The notes beneath the pieces are model-generated. The model searched no databases and was not told where the DNA came from. It saw only the letters and a program-made list of their open reading frames with translations. The position numbers and the translations under genes were made by a program. A DNA stretch of 64,000 nucleotides from Toxonevra muliebris. Its lineage: Eukaryota > Arthropoda > Insecta > Diptera > Pallopteridae. Each line of letters begins with the position of its first letter. Position 1 is the stretch's first letter. This document shows positions 10,882 to 23,513 of this stretch, piece by piece. The stretch lies in assembly GCA_963691655.1 (NCBI GenBank), contig OY829327.1:55130079-55194078 (forward strand), written 5' to 3'.

Positions 10882-12715
10882 TTAAATAAATGAGATAATT
10901 ACAAATTTTGCAAAAGAAAGAAACTAAATGCCAACCGACGTGTGTTAATACTAAAACATGAACAATTAAATTTAAGACGATTTTTTAAAATGCATTTTTT
11001 CCAAGAATCGGAAAATATCGGAAAAGTTATTATTTCCAAATAATATATAGTTCATTTTAACAAATTCTGAAAAAAAAATTTAGGAACTTTCAGGAAGTAT
11101 TTTTTCCGGGTCTACAGAAAATGGCGAATTGAAGAATTTTTTCAGTTAAAAATATTTTAACTTTGTGTACTCCCAAAATGTTGTGTTCTAAAATTTAGGG
11201 AAAATTACTAATACAACTATATTATCTCACCATTTTAAAATGAGAATTTACCTTACTTATTTTTAGTCAAAAATGTATTTTTGACAAATTTTCTTTTGAA
11301 GCACCAAAAAACATTAATACCAGATTTGAATATTGCAGTATAAAAACCAGCCACTTTGAGATGCTACGTCGAAAGGAAAAACTTTTTTTGAGCAACGATT
11401 GTTATGGTTCCTTCTTAGTTGTCCTTTTAACATTAAAATGGTATCAATATTGCTAACTTTGGCGATACTCATTTTTACTATTTTTGTCAACCGACGGAGC
11501 ACTGTGGGCCGTGCTGTTTTATGTTTGCCCAACATTCGCTTCACATGCCGGTTCCATTCTTTCCTCCTTCTGCGACTGCAACTAATCACGTCGGTTATTT
11601 CTTCATTACGTTTTAGATAATTTTCATGCAAAATTTGAGCACAGCATTAGTTTTTCGGTAATTTCTAATAGTTTTATTTAGTACGAAAATAATTTTTCAA
11701 ATGTAAGTATCAAATGTTGAGGTTAGTTTCTCTTCTGTAGAGAATTTCGGGTACATCTTCAAAAAAACGAACATATTTACTCTTCATATTTATAATCTCG
11801 AACATTCGAAATAATCGCTTCGCTCTCAGTAAGAATACACGCGAGCTCGACGCGATATTTTCCAAAAAACAAATAAGTCCGGGACACCACAGAAGAAAGA
11901 ACCCTCTTCAACCGATTGTGACGTGAAAGATAACATCGATTTCTGCATAATTTGTTAGTAAAATATGCCAAGCCGTCAAAATTACATCCATTGCAACGTG
12001 TGCGATCGAGCTGATCACTTGGATTGAGGAGGATTGACTGCAAGTTGCGAACATTGCGTTTGGGACTGATTTTTATTGTTATTTTTCATTTCATTTCACT
12101 TTGTTTCTTTTTAATAATAAATCTTCTGTCATTATAAATCAAAAATGAAGTTTATCTACCACATTTTTCCATTTTTAATCGATTTACAAAGTGGTCCATA
12201 ATTCCCCGATATTTTTCAAAACCGCAAAAACACCAACTCTTATAACTTGTATAATTTAATACAATTTCACCAAAATGCTGCTACTCAAAGAGAGGTTATG
12301 TCTCATAATACAAATTCTAGCTTTGAAATTTTCGGAAAAAGTTATTTTTTTTTGCGAGGTTTTGGCCAAAATGAAAATGCGGTTCACAATACCCCAAAAA
12401 CTATCTAATATTAATATAAGTATCTATTCGTCTTTTAGAAACAGTAAATGAATGTTTGCTCTTCAATGATCCAAATTTGATCCGGCAGAGTTCCTTCATT
12501 CTAATCATTCCTGCATGGGAGGTGTAAGGATTGGAATCGTTCTAAATTTCATAAAATTTATCTCCAACACAATGACTGAGAAAATGATAACCTGTTCACA
12601 TAATGTAATTCATGTTGAATTTAAAACAAAAAGTAATGAAAATTCGCGCTTTTTTCTGCTTACTGGAATTTTTTCTTCATAATGTTTTTTCGCATATATT
12701 TTAATATTTATTTTT

Positions 12716-13370
12716 TTTTTTTTACTTTTTGAAACAAAATAAATCACGCAACGACGTCATTTCGATACCACCACTATCACCGCCACGGTTGCTGCTGCAG
12801 GCTGCTGTTTGCCACCGTCTCGTCATTCTCATTATCATCGTCATGTATTGTTGATGGTGATCATCATCATCATTATCATGATCATCATGTGTGGCATTTT
12901 CGAGATACCAACCAGTTTTTTTAAGAACCAAAAATATCTACCTTTACTACATTTGTAGTTCGTTGCCGCATTGTAATTGTTTTGTTGTTGTTGTCGTCGT
13001 TACTAGTGTTGGTATTGTTGTATTTAGTTCTTTATTTCTTTACAGGAAATTTGCAATTTTTAACTTTCCTTTCCAAAATTGACCCCGCAAGCAACAGCAG
13101 CAGCAGTAGCAAGTGCCGGCAGTATATTTAAGATGATTATTGTTGTAGTTGTTCTTGTAATTATGATTAACAGAACATATGATTGTTTAAACCTACACAA
13201 ATACAAACATAGAATTATACACATACATACATATAAACTCGCATGTGTGTTAATGCCCAATTGAAGCGAAAATGTTGCGCCAACACGTGTTGCTGTTTTT
13301 TTGCTGCTGCTGGTCCGATTGATTGTTTTTGTCGCTGTTGCTGTGCTGCTGTTGCGGGTGAAAGGATCAT
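12716..13370. repeat. Triplet-repeat-rich, low-complexity region
   Basis: The region is packed with short triplet runs: GCTGCTGCAG near 12790, ATC/ATG runs near 12840-12890, TTG near 12980, CAG near 13088-13110 and GCTGCTGCTG near 13300-13350. Such tracts are common in fly introns and flanks. Frames through them give only low-complexity peptides, and no exon is supported. Confidence 0.55.
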
Positions 13371-14245
13371 ATACAAGATCTTTTGTATTTCTCTTTTTAA
13401 TTGATTCTTTAGTTTATTATTGTTGTTTTTTTTTCAATCAATTTTTATAGCGAATTGTGATTAAGATATGAGATTACTAAAAGCTGTTTTGCTTTACTAC
13501 TTGTGTATTGTACTTGTGAGGTGCTTTAAACATTCAGGTTTGCATATCCCAGTACTGGATCGGAAGTCAATTGATTGCAAGAGTTTGCTCAACGAATAAT
13601 GCAAAACGTTAGTAATTTCTAAAAGAGGAAAATTTGCTCTTTTGGAAAATTGATGAAAACCTATAAAAATTCATAATATTCAATCGCTAGTAATGCGTAG
13701 TCAATTCAAAAGTTATGCAATTATCATAGGTAACGCTCGTATCTTTTTTCAGACCAAAAACGTTATATTTATACTAAAAACTGTTTTTTAAAAGTAAATC
13801 AATTTGAAAAAACTGTATATTTTGCGGTATCAATTTTATTCAAAGAAAATTAACAAAGGAAGCATCCATCATCTGAATCGTTTTTCTTCTCCATTTCAAT
13901 ATCTCCTTCTGTAATTGTTGTATTGCATTTGTCCTTTGAAGAAATTCGAGGAATCAATTCCGGCTTTGTTATGAGGTATTTATAGAAATCAACGCTCGGT
14001 TATTTCAAGTTACATTTGACGATCAGAATCGCCTTCAATGTTTCCACTTCTATAAAAAGTATACTCTCACCGTTTGCCATTGATATCTCTAACGTTTTTC
14101 ATTGCCATTTTAAATTTTATATTTTTTTCTTAGTATAAACACGGTATTTTGGTGAAAAAAGCGGTATGTGATTTTAGAGTCTAAAAAGCAATACTTACTA
14201 TCGCGAAAAACTATATAGATACTAGCGTTAATCATAGGAGATAAT
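13371..14245. other. AT-rich non-coding DNA
   Basis: Nothing recognisable was found between the triplet-rich region and the MITE at 14246. Confidence 0.35.
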
Positions 14246-14582
14246 CAGGGAGCGGAAAAAATGGCAAAATTTTCTATCTCTGCTCAGCAACATTTAGAGC
14301 TGAAATATCAGAAAAATAATACGGTCAATGAAATGACGACTGCTCAATATAATTTTTGTTGATCATAAAGTGGTCAATTTGCGTTCATAAGACACACAGG
14401 AAGCAATAGCGGAGTAGAAGCGTTTTCTGAGCGCAAGCATTAACTTTGAAATTTTAAATATCAAATTTTCGTATATATGACTATGTCACTTATGGGAAAG
14501 AAAAAAATAGAAATAAAAACATTTTTGAAAATCAATGAATACTATCGATTTGAAATTTAATTTTGCCTTTTTCCGCTCCATG
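14246..14582. mobile_element. 337-bp MITE with GGAGCGG terminal repeats
   Basis: The left end reads CAGGGAGCGGAAAAAATGGC. The right end, on the minus strand, reads CATGGAGCGGAAAAAGGC, and both continue AAAATT. Starting with CA is compatible with hAT-type ends, but the 8-bp flanks do not match each other, so the class is open. No coding capacity. Confidence 0.5.
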
Positions 14583-16376
14583 TTAATAACTAAGAAAAAG
14601 CTAAAAAGGCAAAGTAAAATTTCTTACCTACAATTATCCTTGATTTTAAAAAGCTAGATTTCGTATTTCTCGCTATGAGAAAGAAAGATAGGATTAAAAA
14701 AAATTTTAAAATCGTTTTTATTTTTCTTTACTGGGACATACAGTGTCCCGTATTGAGTTGTTCTACTATAAAACGAAGAATATTTATTTCCTAATTATAC
14801 ATAAAAACTTATGTTCGTGTGAATATTTTATCGATACGTTTACAATCTAATTTATTCACAAATCAATACTACATCAAGTTAAATGCACCTGAGGGGTATT
14901 TGTGCCATTAAAGGGTTTTTTCTCATTATAGATGTATTGAATAACAACTTTTTACTTAATGTATATTACTTTTAAGGGATAAGAAGTAGAAACATTTTAA
15001 TTGTTTCGTTATCTTTTGTTAAATCGCTGATTTTTTGGTCATTGAACTTTTAAATTTAACTGAAGTCGTTATTGCATACAAATTTATATATTTTAAATTC
15101 CTACAAAAAATAAAAAATCTTATGCTTAATTAAAGGCATAGAGTGAAAATGCATTAGTTTTGATTAGTTCTCCAAAAACTTAAGAAACCTTTCATTGTCA
15201 GGAGTCAAATAGAAGTGTATTTCTTTATGTTTTTAAACGCTATCTGCCTTTCCTCAGCTCATACTATTATTATTATTAATAAAGCTATACTAAGAGAAAA
15301 ACCGCTGTCTAAAAATAAATCCGTAATTTCAACTTATTCTGTAATTATTTTATTTTATACTGAATTTATTAAATTTAGCACAATATTCTTCATTTAAGAA
15401 GAGAAAAACTTATTTTAAAACTCTTCGGTCGTAAATCAAAATTGATTCTTGAAATTTGACCAAAGCAATGTTAAAACAGTAACGAAATCTTGAATTAAGC
15501 CAACTATGTAATATTTTACTTCACTTTAATTTTGAATTCAAATTACACTTTCGTATTAAAGCGCACTGACATTTTAATTATGTTCCTGTCAAATATATTT
15601 GTTATTAAAACAAACACAAAAACATTTATTTTATAATAATAAAAAATTAAATTTTAATAAAAAAACAAAAAATTAAAATGTTATATGCAAATTTTTGTTG
15701 TTGTATTCTGAATTGCCAAGTGCAAATCGCAGAAGCAAATCACAAAATTAAATTGCAACTAAATTATTGAACCGGAAATAAACATGCATTGTTGATAATT
15801 TTATTACATTAGTTTTTTGTTATTGTTGCTGTTGTTGTTTCAGTCAAATAGTTATAACATATTAATTAATGATTTTTTTAGTTTTGCTTGTAATGTCATA
15901 ATAATTATTTTTAATTTAATAATGGAACAATAATGATTTATAATCATAATTCATTTGTGAGGTCAGTTACTTTCGAATAGTAAAAAAAAAAGTTAAAAAT
16001 CATAAAAGCAAAACGCATATTATGATAATTGAGGATGTGCTTCGAAAGCATATTAAATATTATTTTATATTAGAATCTCTATGACTAAATGGTAATACAA
16101 GTATGCAAATACTTGAAGAATCTTTAAAACTAATGGAAAATGTAATTAAACAAGTCAAAAGGAATATGTCGCTTTTATGCCGAGGCTAACATTCTTCCGT
16201 ATATACTTGCACTATTATCCGCATTTGATGCAGATTAAATGTTCACTACAATCTCGCTACACATGCAGCTTTCTTCCAGATTCCATCAGTTTGATCTTGC
16301 TCTACATACTTCGAAACCCAGTTATTAATTGCACTTTCTAGAATCAATTGCCTTCATTTAGTTCAATATTATATAA
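14583..16376. other. AT-rich non-coding DNA
   Basis: No gene or clear repeat boundary was seen. TTG triplets occur near 15820-15840. Confidence 0.35.
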
Positions 16377-16378
16377 TA

Positions 16379-17587
16379 CAGTAGAATCCCGATAATTCGT
16401 AATCGCAAGGGACGAGCAATTTTTTACGAATTTCGGAGGTTTTCGATTTTACGAAATTTTGATTTAACCCTTTTATCTCGGAGTTTTTTCTCAAAATCTG
16501 GTTGAATTTCAAAAAATATGTCCTTACTCTTAATCCTTACAATTATCCTTAAGTTTTCTAATGGGGTATAATGTCTACTATAACCTTTCTAACCAGGAAT
16601 TACAGCAAAGGCAACTTACGGCGAAGAAGCGGCAAGTATACAATCCACTCATTGACAGCCACCATCAGTATTTTGGAAAAAACTCAAATAAAATGGAAAC
16701 CATACCTCCCATTTTACTTGACTTTTCGAACATTATTGGGACATAAAATCCCAGGGTTAACGAGGTTAAAATAAGAAAAATACGAATTGACGTTTTTTTC
16801 AATTTATTTAATTGAAAGAAAAAAGCAAAAACAATTATTCATTCAACTCAAGTATGTATGCAATTATCTACACATATTGGACCCCATTAAAAACTTTGTT
16901 CTAAAAAGCCTGTAATTTTTAGCTGTTTAAGGCTCTTCTCGCGTATCTTGTCAACCACGAAAAACACAAATAATTCAATCAAAAGAGAACGTTGCTATCT
17001 ACTATGATTGACGACCTCGATAGCCTAGTGGATAGTGCACTAGACTTTCATCTGGGAGGTTCGGGTTCGATTCCCGTCTTCGTCTGGTGGTTAATTTTCA
17101 TTACTTTCTTATATTCACTATCAATATGAAGTGTATGAGAATTATAAGATAGTGTACAAGTACACACATTGGTTGGTAATGGCAAAACCACCAAGCCGAT
17201 AAAAAATTGCCACACCGCCGTTCGGAATCGGCGTTACACTGTAGGTCCAACTATGTGGTATCACAATGGGCCATTCAGGCCTAAGTGTGTCTCTCGACAG
17301 CCACTCCAACCTAACCTAACCTATCTACTATGATTGATCTTTTTCGAATCATAGTGCCATATATAGTAATTTTGATTTGCATTACGAATTATAAAAGGTT
17401 GTCAACAACTAAATGCAATTTATAAGAGGTTAAACAGAACTTGTATTGAAAAAAAATACGAATTAGCATGGAGACCAAAATGTATGGAATTTTTACGAAT
17501 TAAAGCGATAAATAAAGGGACTGGCAATTTGTTACGAATTATTGAGATTTTCGAATTAACGGGGTACGAATTATCGAGATTCCACTG
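16379..17587. mobile_element. Pogo-like non-autonomous element interrupted by a SINE
   Basis: The element is flanked by TA (16377-16378 and 17588-17589). Its terminal inverted repeats are CAGTAGAATCCCGATAATTC at the left and CAGTGGAATCTCGATAATTC on the minus strand at the right, about 21 of 23 positions alike. This CAGT...ATAATTCG pattern with TA target is typical of pogo/Tigger elements of the Tc1/mariner superfamily. Subterminal words such as TTTTCGAATT/ACGAAT repeat at both ends. No transposase frame is present. A SINE with its own target duplication sits at about 17012-17321. Without it the element is about 0.9 kb. A possible TTAACCC-ended MITE (about 16466-16757) may also lie inside. Confidence 0.8.
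17012..17321 (+). mobile_element. tRNA-derived SINE with LINE-like 3' tail, full-length copy
   Basis: The head (starting GACGACCTCGATAGC) carries pol III promoter boxes: A box TAGCCTAGTGG and B box GGTTCGATTCC. The acceptor ends GACGA/TCGTC still pair, so the head derives from a tRNA (Asp- or Glu-like; the isoacceptor is uncertain). The body includes AATGAGAATT-like and GGTAATGGCAAAACCACCAAG blocks shared by all copies. The last 65 bp (17257-17321) match the 3' end of the LOA-like LINE at 37312-37383 and end AACCTAACCTAACC. The copy is flanked by a 16-bp perfect duplication, TATCTACTATGATTGA, at 16996-17011 and 17322-17337, showing a real insertion into the pogo-like element. Confidence 0.88.
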
Positions 17588-17589
17588 TA

Positions 17590-18974
17590 CTAACGAAAAG
17601 TATTTCGATTTCTAAATTTTTTATCGTTTAGCGATTCAAAATTATAATTTTTTTTCAAAAGTAATTACTGTTTAATAATTCTATATATGCTGACTTTAAA
17701 ATTGGATTTCGATAACTTAAAAATATTGTATTTCACCTGACTTAAAGGCCAGGTGAACAGGCATACTTTTTTGGAAGGTGCTTTTGAAAAACAACAAAAA
17801 ATATCAAAAATTATTCATTTTGCATTTGAAATGAGAAATTCACCTAGATAAAATGTGAAAGTTATAACTTCACAAGTCCTTATATATTTTTAAAAGTCGA
17901 CAGCTGACCAAACTTTTGTAAAAAAAAAACATATAGAGAAATAGGCAAAATTCAACAAAAATGTATAATTCCCACATTTCGCTGTCTTTAACTTATAACA
18001 AGTTTTAAAATACTGTGTTAAATACATTTGATCCCAGGGAATACTTATTGCTCCTGATGTGGTGTATAAATATTTTTAATTTTTACCCCTGGTCACCTTA
18101 TTTTTTCGCGGTAAGCCAAAACCTACTTCGTCCTCCAAAATTCAGAAACAAATTTATTATATTTTTTTAATTATTAAAATTTTCATTATTAAAAATCTTA
18201 TCTGACACTTTTCTTCAGTAATTGTTAGTGGGGGTATGAAAGATGGAAAAACCCCAAAAATCAGTTCTGGGGTTGTAGAGCGACGCCCCAAAAAAAACCT
18301 CTTTAGTGGAAAAAAAAACATTTTTTACTAATAACTGGTTAACCGTTGGAGATATCAAAAAATTATTTACTACAAAAAAAAATTTTCGTATATGTCATAG
18401 TTTTCGAGATATTCAATTTTTAATGATTGCAAATTTTGTACTTTGGATTTTTGTTTATTTGAAATTTTGCGCGCGCAGCCTATAGGAAAAATTTAATTAC
18501 TCGAAAACCAAGCAAGCTTGTAAAAAAAAATCAAAGGGGATTTCGGTTTTGAAGGGGATATAAAGTATAACATTTTCTGTTATTTTCATTGACTACGGAT
18601 AATTTTTACTATACAAACATAACAATATCGTATAGTTGCCTATTTGCAGGCCTAATAAATATATGTTTCAATATATGGTATGTTATAAATGTATTATCTT
18701 TTAGTTCAAGACATTATTCTGAAAATGCTGAAAAAGTTAGTTATAAAAACATTCACATTTTGCAATTTTATCAGCATATTAAAGTTAGCCAAATTTTTGT
18801 TCGAAAAACTGGTAAAAATTTTAACAAAGCTATTTTTGAAAATTTTAAAATATTTTCGTGGCAAAACTGGACGAGTACATCATCAATATCAACGACAGCG
18901 AGTTATTTGTCGAAGATATGTAAAGCCCTTTGATGAAAAACGAAATTGCAATTTATCTCGTAGTGGTTTTTTTG
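17590..18974. other. AT-rich non-coding DNA
   Basis: No gene is recognised. Weak inverted words (AGGTGAACAGG near 17752, CCTGGTCACCT near 18090) were considered as element ends but are too imperfect to call. Confidence 0.35.
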
Positions 18975-19815
18975 TAGGGGAATGTAGGGAATGTCGAACC
19001 ACACTTTGATTTTGACTGATAACTCACCCTAAAATCGTAATTTTTCAAAATTTGAGAAATGGAGGTTAAACTAGAAGCAAAATGCCACGTTTTGGGAGTT
19101 GCAGAATTTAAAATTTCGAATTTGTTGTAAAGTTTTAAGAATTATACCAAAATATTCGATTTTGTCATTTTGAAAAATCGTGGGGAATGTCGAACCACTT
19201 TGCAAATTGAGAAAATTCGAACAAATATTGATGTAAAACGTTTACTTATGACTTGGTAAGGAAAAATATAAGATTTGAATGAAAAATATAGAGAAAAAAT
19301 CTATGTTATTTATTCGGAGTCGCAGTTTTTGCATGTGAAATAGCCACCAGTCATGTGTACATATCGCAAGTGAGCATTTTTGTCGATAATTTACTATATA
19401 ACTGAGTGGTTAGAAACTCCCTACAAAAAGTGGTTCGACATTGCCCAGAAGCTGTGTTCCACAAAATAGCCGCCCATGAGTCGCAGAACCAAATTTCATG
19501 CAAAAAAACTTTTTTGACTGTAAATAATATTCACACACAATGATTTGAAAAATATTTACCTGCTTGGTTTTACGCAAAAATGTTGAAAAAGCAATGTAAT
19601 TTTTAAAACACAAAAACACTTTTGGAATCTCAAAAATCACTTGATTATAGCAGGCAGCACACAATACGTCTCATCGGTTCGACTGCTAATGAAAAAAGGA
19701 GGTGAAGCTGAAATAATACGATGGCAAGAGTTTCGTATAGATCGAATGTCTCATAATGCAGATAAAACTAATGGTTCGACATTCCCCATGGTTCGAAACT
19801 CCCCACATTCTCCTA
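18975..19815. mobile_element. 0.84-kb non-autonomous element with GGGG-type terminal repeats
   Basis: The left end reads TAGGGGAATGTAGGGAATGT followed by CGAACCAC. The right end, on the minus strand, reads TAGGAGAATGTGGGGAGTTT then CGAACCATGGGGAATGTCGAACC. The GGGAATGTCGAACCA word recurs inside (about 19180-19195 and, inverted, about 19430-19445). No transposase frame is present. Terminal words align in order with the ends at 8865 and 30186, so the three may belong to one group. TA is the likely target. Confidence 0.6.
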
Positions 19816-20900
19816 TAATATAAAAACACATAAAAAAAGAGCGCCTCTTCCCCACTAAAACCATTTTGTGGCTACGTCACTGCATGTATGTACAGTTATA
19901 TATATTTAAAATAATTTGTACAGTATACACATAAATATGTAGATAAATGTCTACATACATACTTATGCATGTACTTTTGAATTTATTTATTTGTAATTAC
20001 AATCGATTGAATTTAATTGTGCAGAAAAAAAGCATTTTAATTAATGAACAAATGCGGGAGGAGAGTAATTAAGTGGCAATTAAGTGGTTAAAGTGGCTAA
20101 AGTCTTTTTTATATTTTCAAAAATATAAAAATACTAAATTATTGAGTGGGTAAAAAAATCAAAATTATATGTAATTTGCATATACTTATAAAGATATAAG
20201 TTATTGTTGAAAAGGAGGCGCAGCTCTTATAACTTCCAAATTGAGAATGAATTATAATTTATTCAGTGACATAGATCATTGACATTTTTCAAATAGTTAA
20301 AAGTAATATATATAAATCTTTATAATTCGGTTGCTTGTAAAGCATTCTATCTACCATAGGGTTTTCAATAAGAGTAACATCTCTGCTTATACTATAGAAA
20401 CCTCTCACGTAATTGGGTCTAGCAAATAATTTGCTTTATATATTTTGGAAATTCGTGTCAATGAATTTTTTCTCTTTGGAATGAAATTTGCGAATCCTTT
20501 TTGTCCAGTGTAATCGCAAGTTCCTCAAATACTTTCAAATGGACAGTGGGATTTCTTCCCAAACATGGCTCATATGACGTTTTTCTATAATAAGTTTAGT
20601 TGTTGAACGATTTTTTAAATATGCAGCAGTAGCTTTAGCTTTGACCCAGAATGACTCATCTAAACCAGCATGAACCAGCACAATTGCAGCCTTTTTTATC
20701 AAAGTTCTATTGGCACGTTTAACAACCCTGTTTTGTGTAAATTTATATGTACTTGTAAGTTGTCGTTGTATGCCACATTAATCCAAATAAAACTGTCCTG
20801 CGAATTTCAGCTTTTCTTGTACGAATTTGATAACTTATTGCAATTCAAAGCAACTCTTCAACTACATAAAATTATTTTTACAAAGGAACCAACTTATTTT
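19816..20900. other. AT-rich non-coding DNA
   Basis: Nothing recognisable was found. ACAT/ATAC-rich microsatellite-like stretches lie near 19890-19970. Confidence 0.35.
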
Positions 20901-21599
20901 TATAATAGATTGCGTTTCCCTCGTTCAAATCGTGGTAAACAACTAATACAGAATAGATACTTGTGCCAAATATCTGAGCGCCAATTCTTTGTGAGCTCAA
21001 TGCGTTAAGACCCTGCTTCGCTGTCTTAAAATCGGTAAGGTGCCGCTGTAACAAATGTAATAAATATCAAATTGGCTCAAATTTTTAAATAATTTTTGGG
21101 ATATAATTTATAATTATAATTTTTAGATATAATTTCAAGAATGGTCTTTGATATGAATATAAAGCCTTCTGAAATATTTTTTCTATAATTCAACTGAAAT
21201 CTAATAAGATTATTCAACAAAAAAAAAAAACTTAAAAGTTATTTCTTTTTACTACAGATATTCTGGAATTTCTATCTAATTGCTAAATGACCCCTTTAGC
21301 ATCAACTGGGTTAGTAATTTTGCTCAAACGGTATCATCAGCCGATATGGCTTGGTTTTTGTCGAAGTTCACTCACTGATGCGCCCAACGGTATTTTTTTT
21401 TTTTGTAAATATTCACTATGTTCGTCGTTGAGTTCACATCGGTGATAATACAATAAAAATGTTTCATTTTCTGGTCGTCCAGACGCAATGTAAACTTTCG
21501 TTTCTAAAATTTAATTATCACAATATTAATTAGAGATTTTCATTTATAATAATTCTCTGCTTTTAATGTACAGTTCTGCAAGTTAAATACTTTTGAGAA

Positions 21600-21689
21600 T
21601 GTCGATTGCGTCAATAATGAGACACATTTTTAATTAATTTTCGCGCTTTTTCGCAGAAAAGGCAGAACAACGTTTGCCGGGTCAGCTAG
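21600..21689 (+). mobile_element. Helitron-like 3' terminus
   Basis: A short hairpin (GGCA-AAC arm and GTTTGCC arm, one bulged base, 21661-21678) is followed by GGGTCAGCTAG and then T. Helitrons end with a hairpin about 10 bases before CTRR, usually CTAG, inserted between A and T. The match is good and the end is at 21689. The 5' TC end was not located. Upstream sequence from about 20930 could belong to the element, but this is not shown. No Rep/helicase frame is visible. Confidence 0.6.
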
Positions 21690-23512
21690 TATACATATAA
21701 ATAGTCAATATTTTGTTAATATTGGCTATGGATTTATATAATTTTCCTTGAATCATCTTCAATTTTAAATAATTCATCTTCACAAATGTTAGCCAGAAAA
21801 GACAAATTAATAAAAGCAAAAACGAGTATTATATTTTGAATTGAAATTTGAAACCAGCACGTGTATTAATTTGAAAACCGTAAAACAAATGAAATCGATT
21901 TAGTTAGAAAACGTTTCTTCTTGGCTTTGTTATAATGTTCAGTATTCTTATACTGAATCAAAAACAAAAATAAATAAAGCCTATGTATCTTCTTGATTTT
22001 GACATACGAAATCGAGTTTTCAGCTGCTTTGAACTACTGCCGCCACCAGCCAAGCCCAAACATTGAAGCAACTGTTCGGTTCTGACCAAATCTGAGTCTC
22101 ATTGAAGCAAACAATTAATTCACTTTAGTGGCAACTGTTTTTTCATTAAAAACCCGTCAGCGTACAATAAATTTAACAGCTTCGATTTGATTTTAGGTTT
22201 ATTCTTTAAAGTAGAATACACGATTACGAGTGTATGAATTTTTTTCACGTTCTTTCTTATTGTCACGCATGCGCAGAATCAATTTTAAAGTGGATGCTGA
22301 TTTATGTCACCGGTTGACTTTGCACAGTGTAACAAAGATGGCCAAAAATTAAAAAAATATAAAGCCGGATTTTACAAAAATGTAATGCGATTCAAAAAAT
22401 TTAAAAAACAATTTTTAGTCTATCATTGACACGGATAAAAAAATAAAAGTTGCAATTCATATATTTTCTAAACAAAATATAAAATAAAAAATTGTGTTAT
22501 TTGTGTTATAATCAACCAATGGCAATGCTTTTTTCAGCCTTCTTTAGCAACATATTTATTTTACCACTACCCCGAAATTTTACCATTTACATGTTCAAAA
22601 TTTCAAATAAAGTAGTGAATCAAAAGATTATTGTTTTATGGATAAAATGTGTAATAAATGCTAAATCTTCAGCTGCACATATTTGCACCTTTTTTTTGCT
22701 TTTTCCTTTTTTTAGTGGAATTTTATGAAGTGGGAATGTCCCTTATGCAATTTGGCTAAAAACTATTAGTATTTGTTAATATTTAACTCGGCAATGCTTG
22801 TCCTGAATTTCATTGTTTTGCAATAAATTACTTTATTTTTGACCACCGGTTGTATGAAAACGCTATACTGTGCATTGTCGTATCGTCGTTTATCTTAAGT
22901 TTTTCAATTTTAAAATTTTAAGCATTATCTTTTTATTCTTATGTATATGTTTTTTGATAGTTACTCGTATATAACATACTTTATGATGTAAAATTACAAT
23001 AAAGTTGTAACATGCCGACATATTATTTATAAATTATAATAATATTTGTGTATATATTACAGGTTGCTTAGAAAATTTCATAAATGTTTTTTGAATTACA
23101 ACAGAGATCAAGTTGTAATCACTTCTATAATAAATCCTTTATGCTGTCATCACTTGAACTTAACATGTAATTTGTCGAGTTTAGAAAAAGAAGAATCTTT
23201 ACACACTTTTCACATTGATTTTTGAATCATCATAAATTTTTTGTTTATGAATTCTTGAGCACGTATATGGTTAAAACTTTGCCTGACAAACAGTTATACA
23301 GGAAATATTTAAAAGCAGTTAAAGAAAACAAGAAAGAAAAAAGAATAAGTTCTTTCGATGGAGATATTTTTGAATAAAAAAGAACATCCAAAAATTGCCG
23401 CAAGAAGTAATTTTGATAGATAATTTTCATATTTGACGTTTTTCTTCAAAATATCAATATAATTTTTATTTTTCTGAGCTTTGTCCCACGTTTGCTATAA
23501 GTATATTGATAT
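21690..23512. other. AT-rich non-coding DNA
   Basis: No gene or bounded repeat was recognised. Confidence 0.35.
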
Positions 23513-23513
23513 A

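Larger units (their letters stand above)
8865..12405. mobile_element. Putative 3.5-kb DNA transposon with GGGG-type terminal repeats
   Basis: The left end reads TA then GGGGACACTGGGGTATTGTG, followed by GACCACGGGGAATTGCGGACC. The right end, read on the minus strand, gives TTTTTGGGGTATTGTGAACC, flanked by TA (8863-8864 and 12406-12407). A subterminal GTGGTCC/ATTCCCC block near 12190-12212 repeats the second half of the left end. A minus-strand open stretch near the left end (9173-8829) has a C-x2-C-x2-C pattern (CIECLKCGEYYEH) that could be a decayed zinc finger of a transposase C-terminus. A tRNA-like repeat (about 9168-9241) and a 185-bp MITE (10697-10881) lie inside. The class is not assigned. 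The interval could also be two solo ends rather than one element. Confidence 0.45.

Noticed and set aside
11314..11631. A minus-strand frame with a W-x2-HV-x-RM word (RRRRKEWNRHVKRM) as a LINE fragment
   Set aside because: The word is short and no neighbouring RT motif could be read, so it may be chance. Not called.
17752..18103. Possible terminal inverted repeats AGGTGAACAGG / CCTGGTCACCT
   Set aside because: Only about 10 of 13 positions match and no target duplication is visible.
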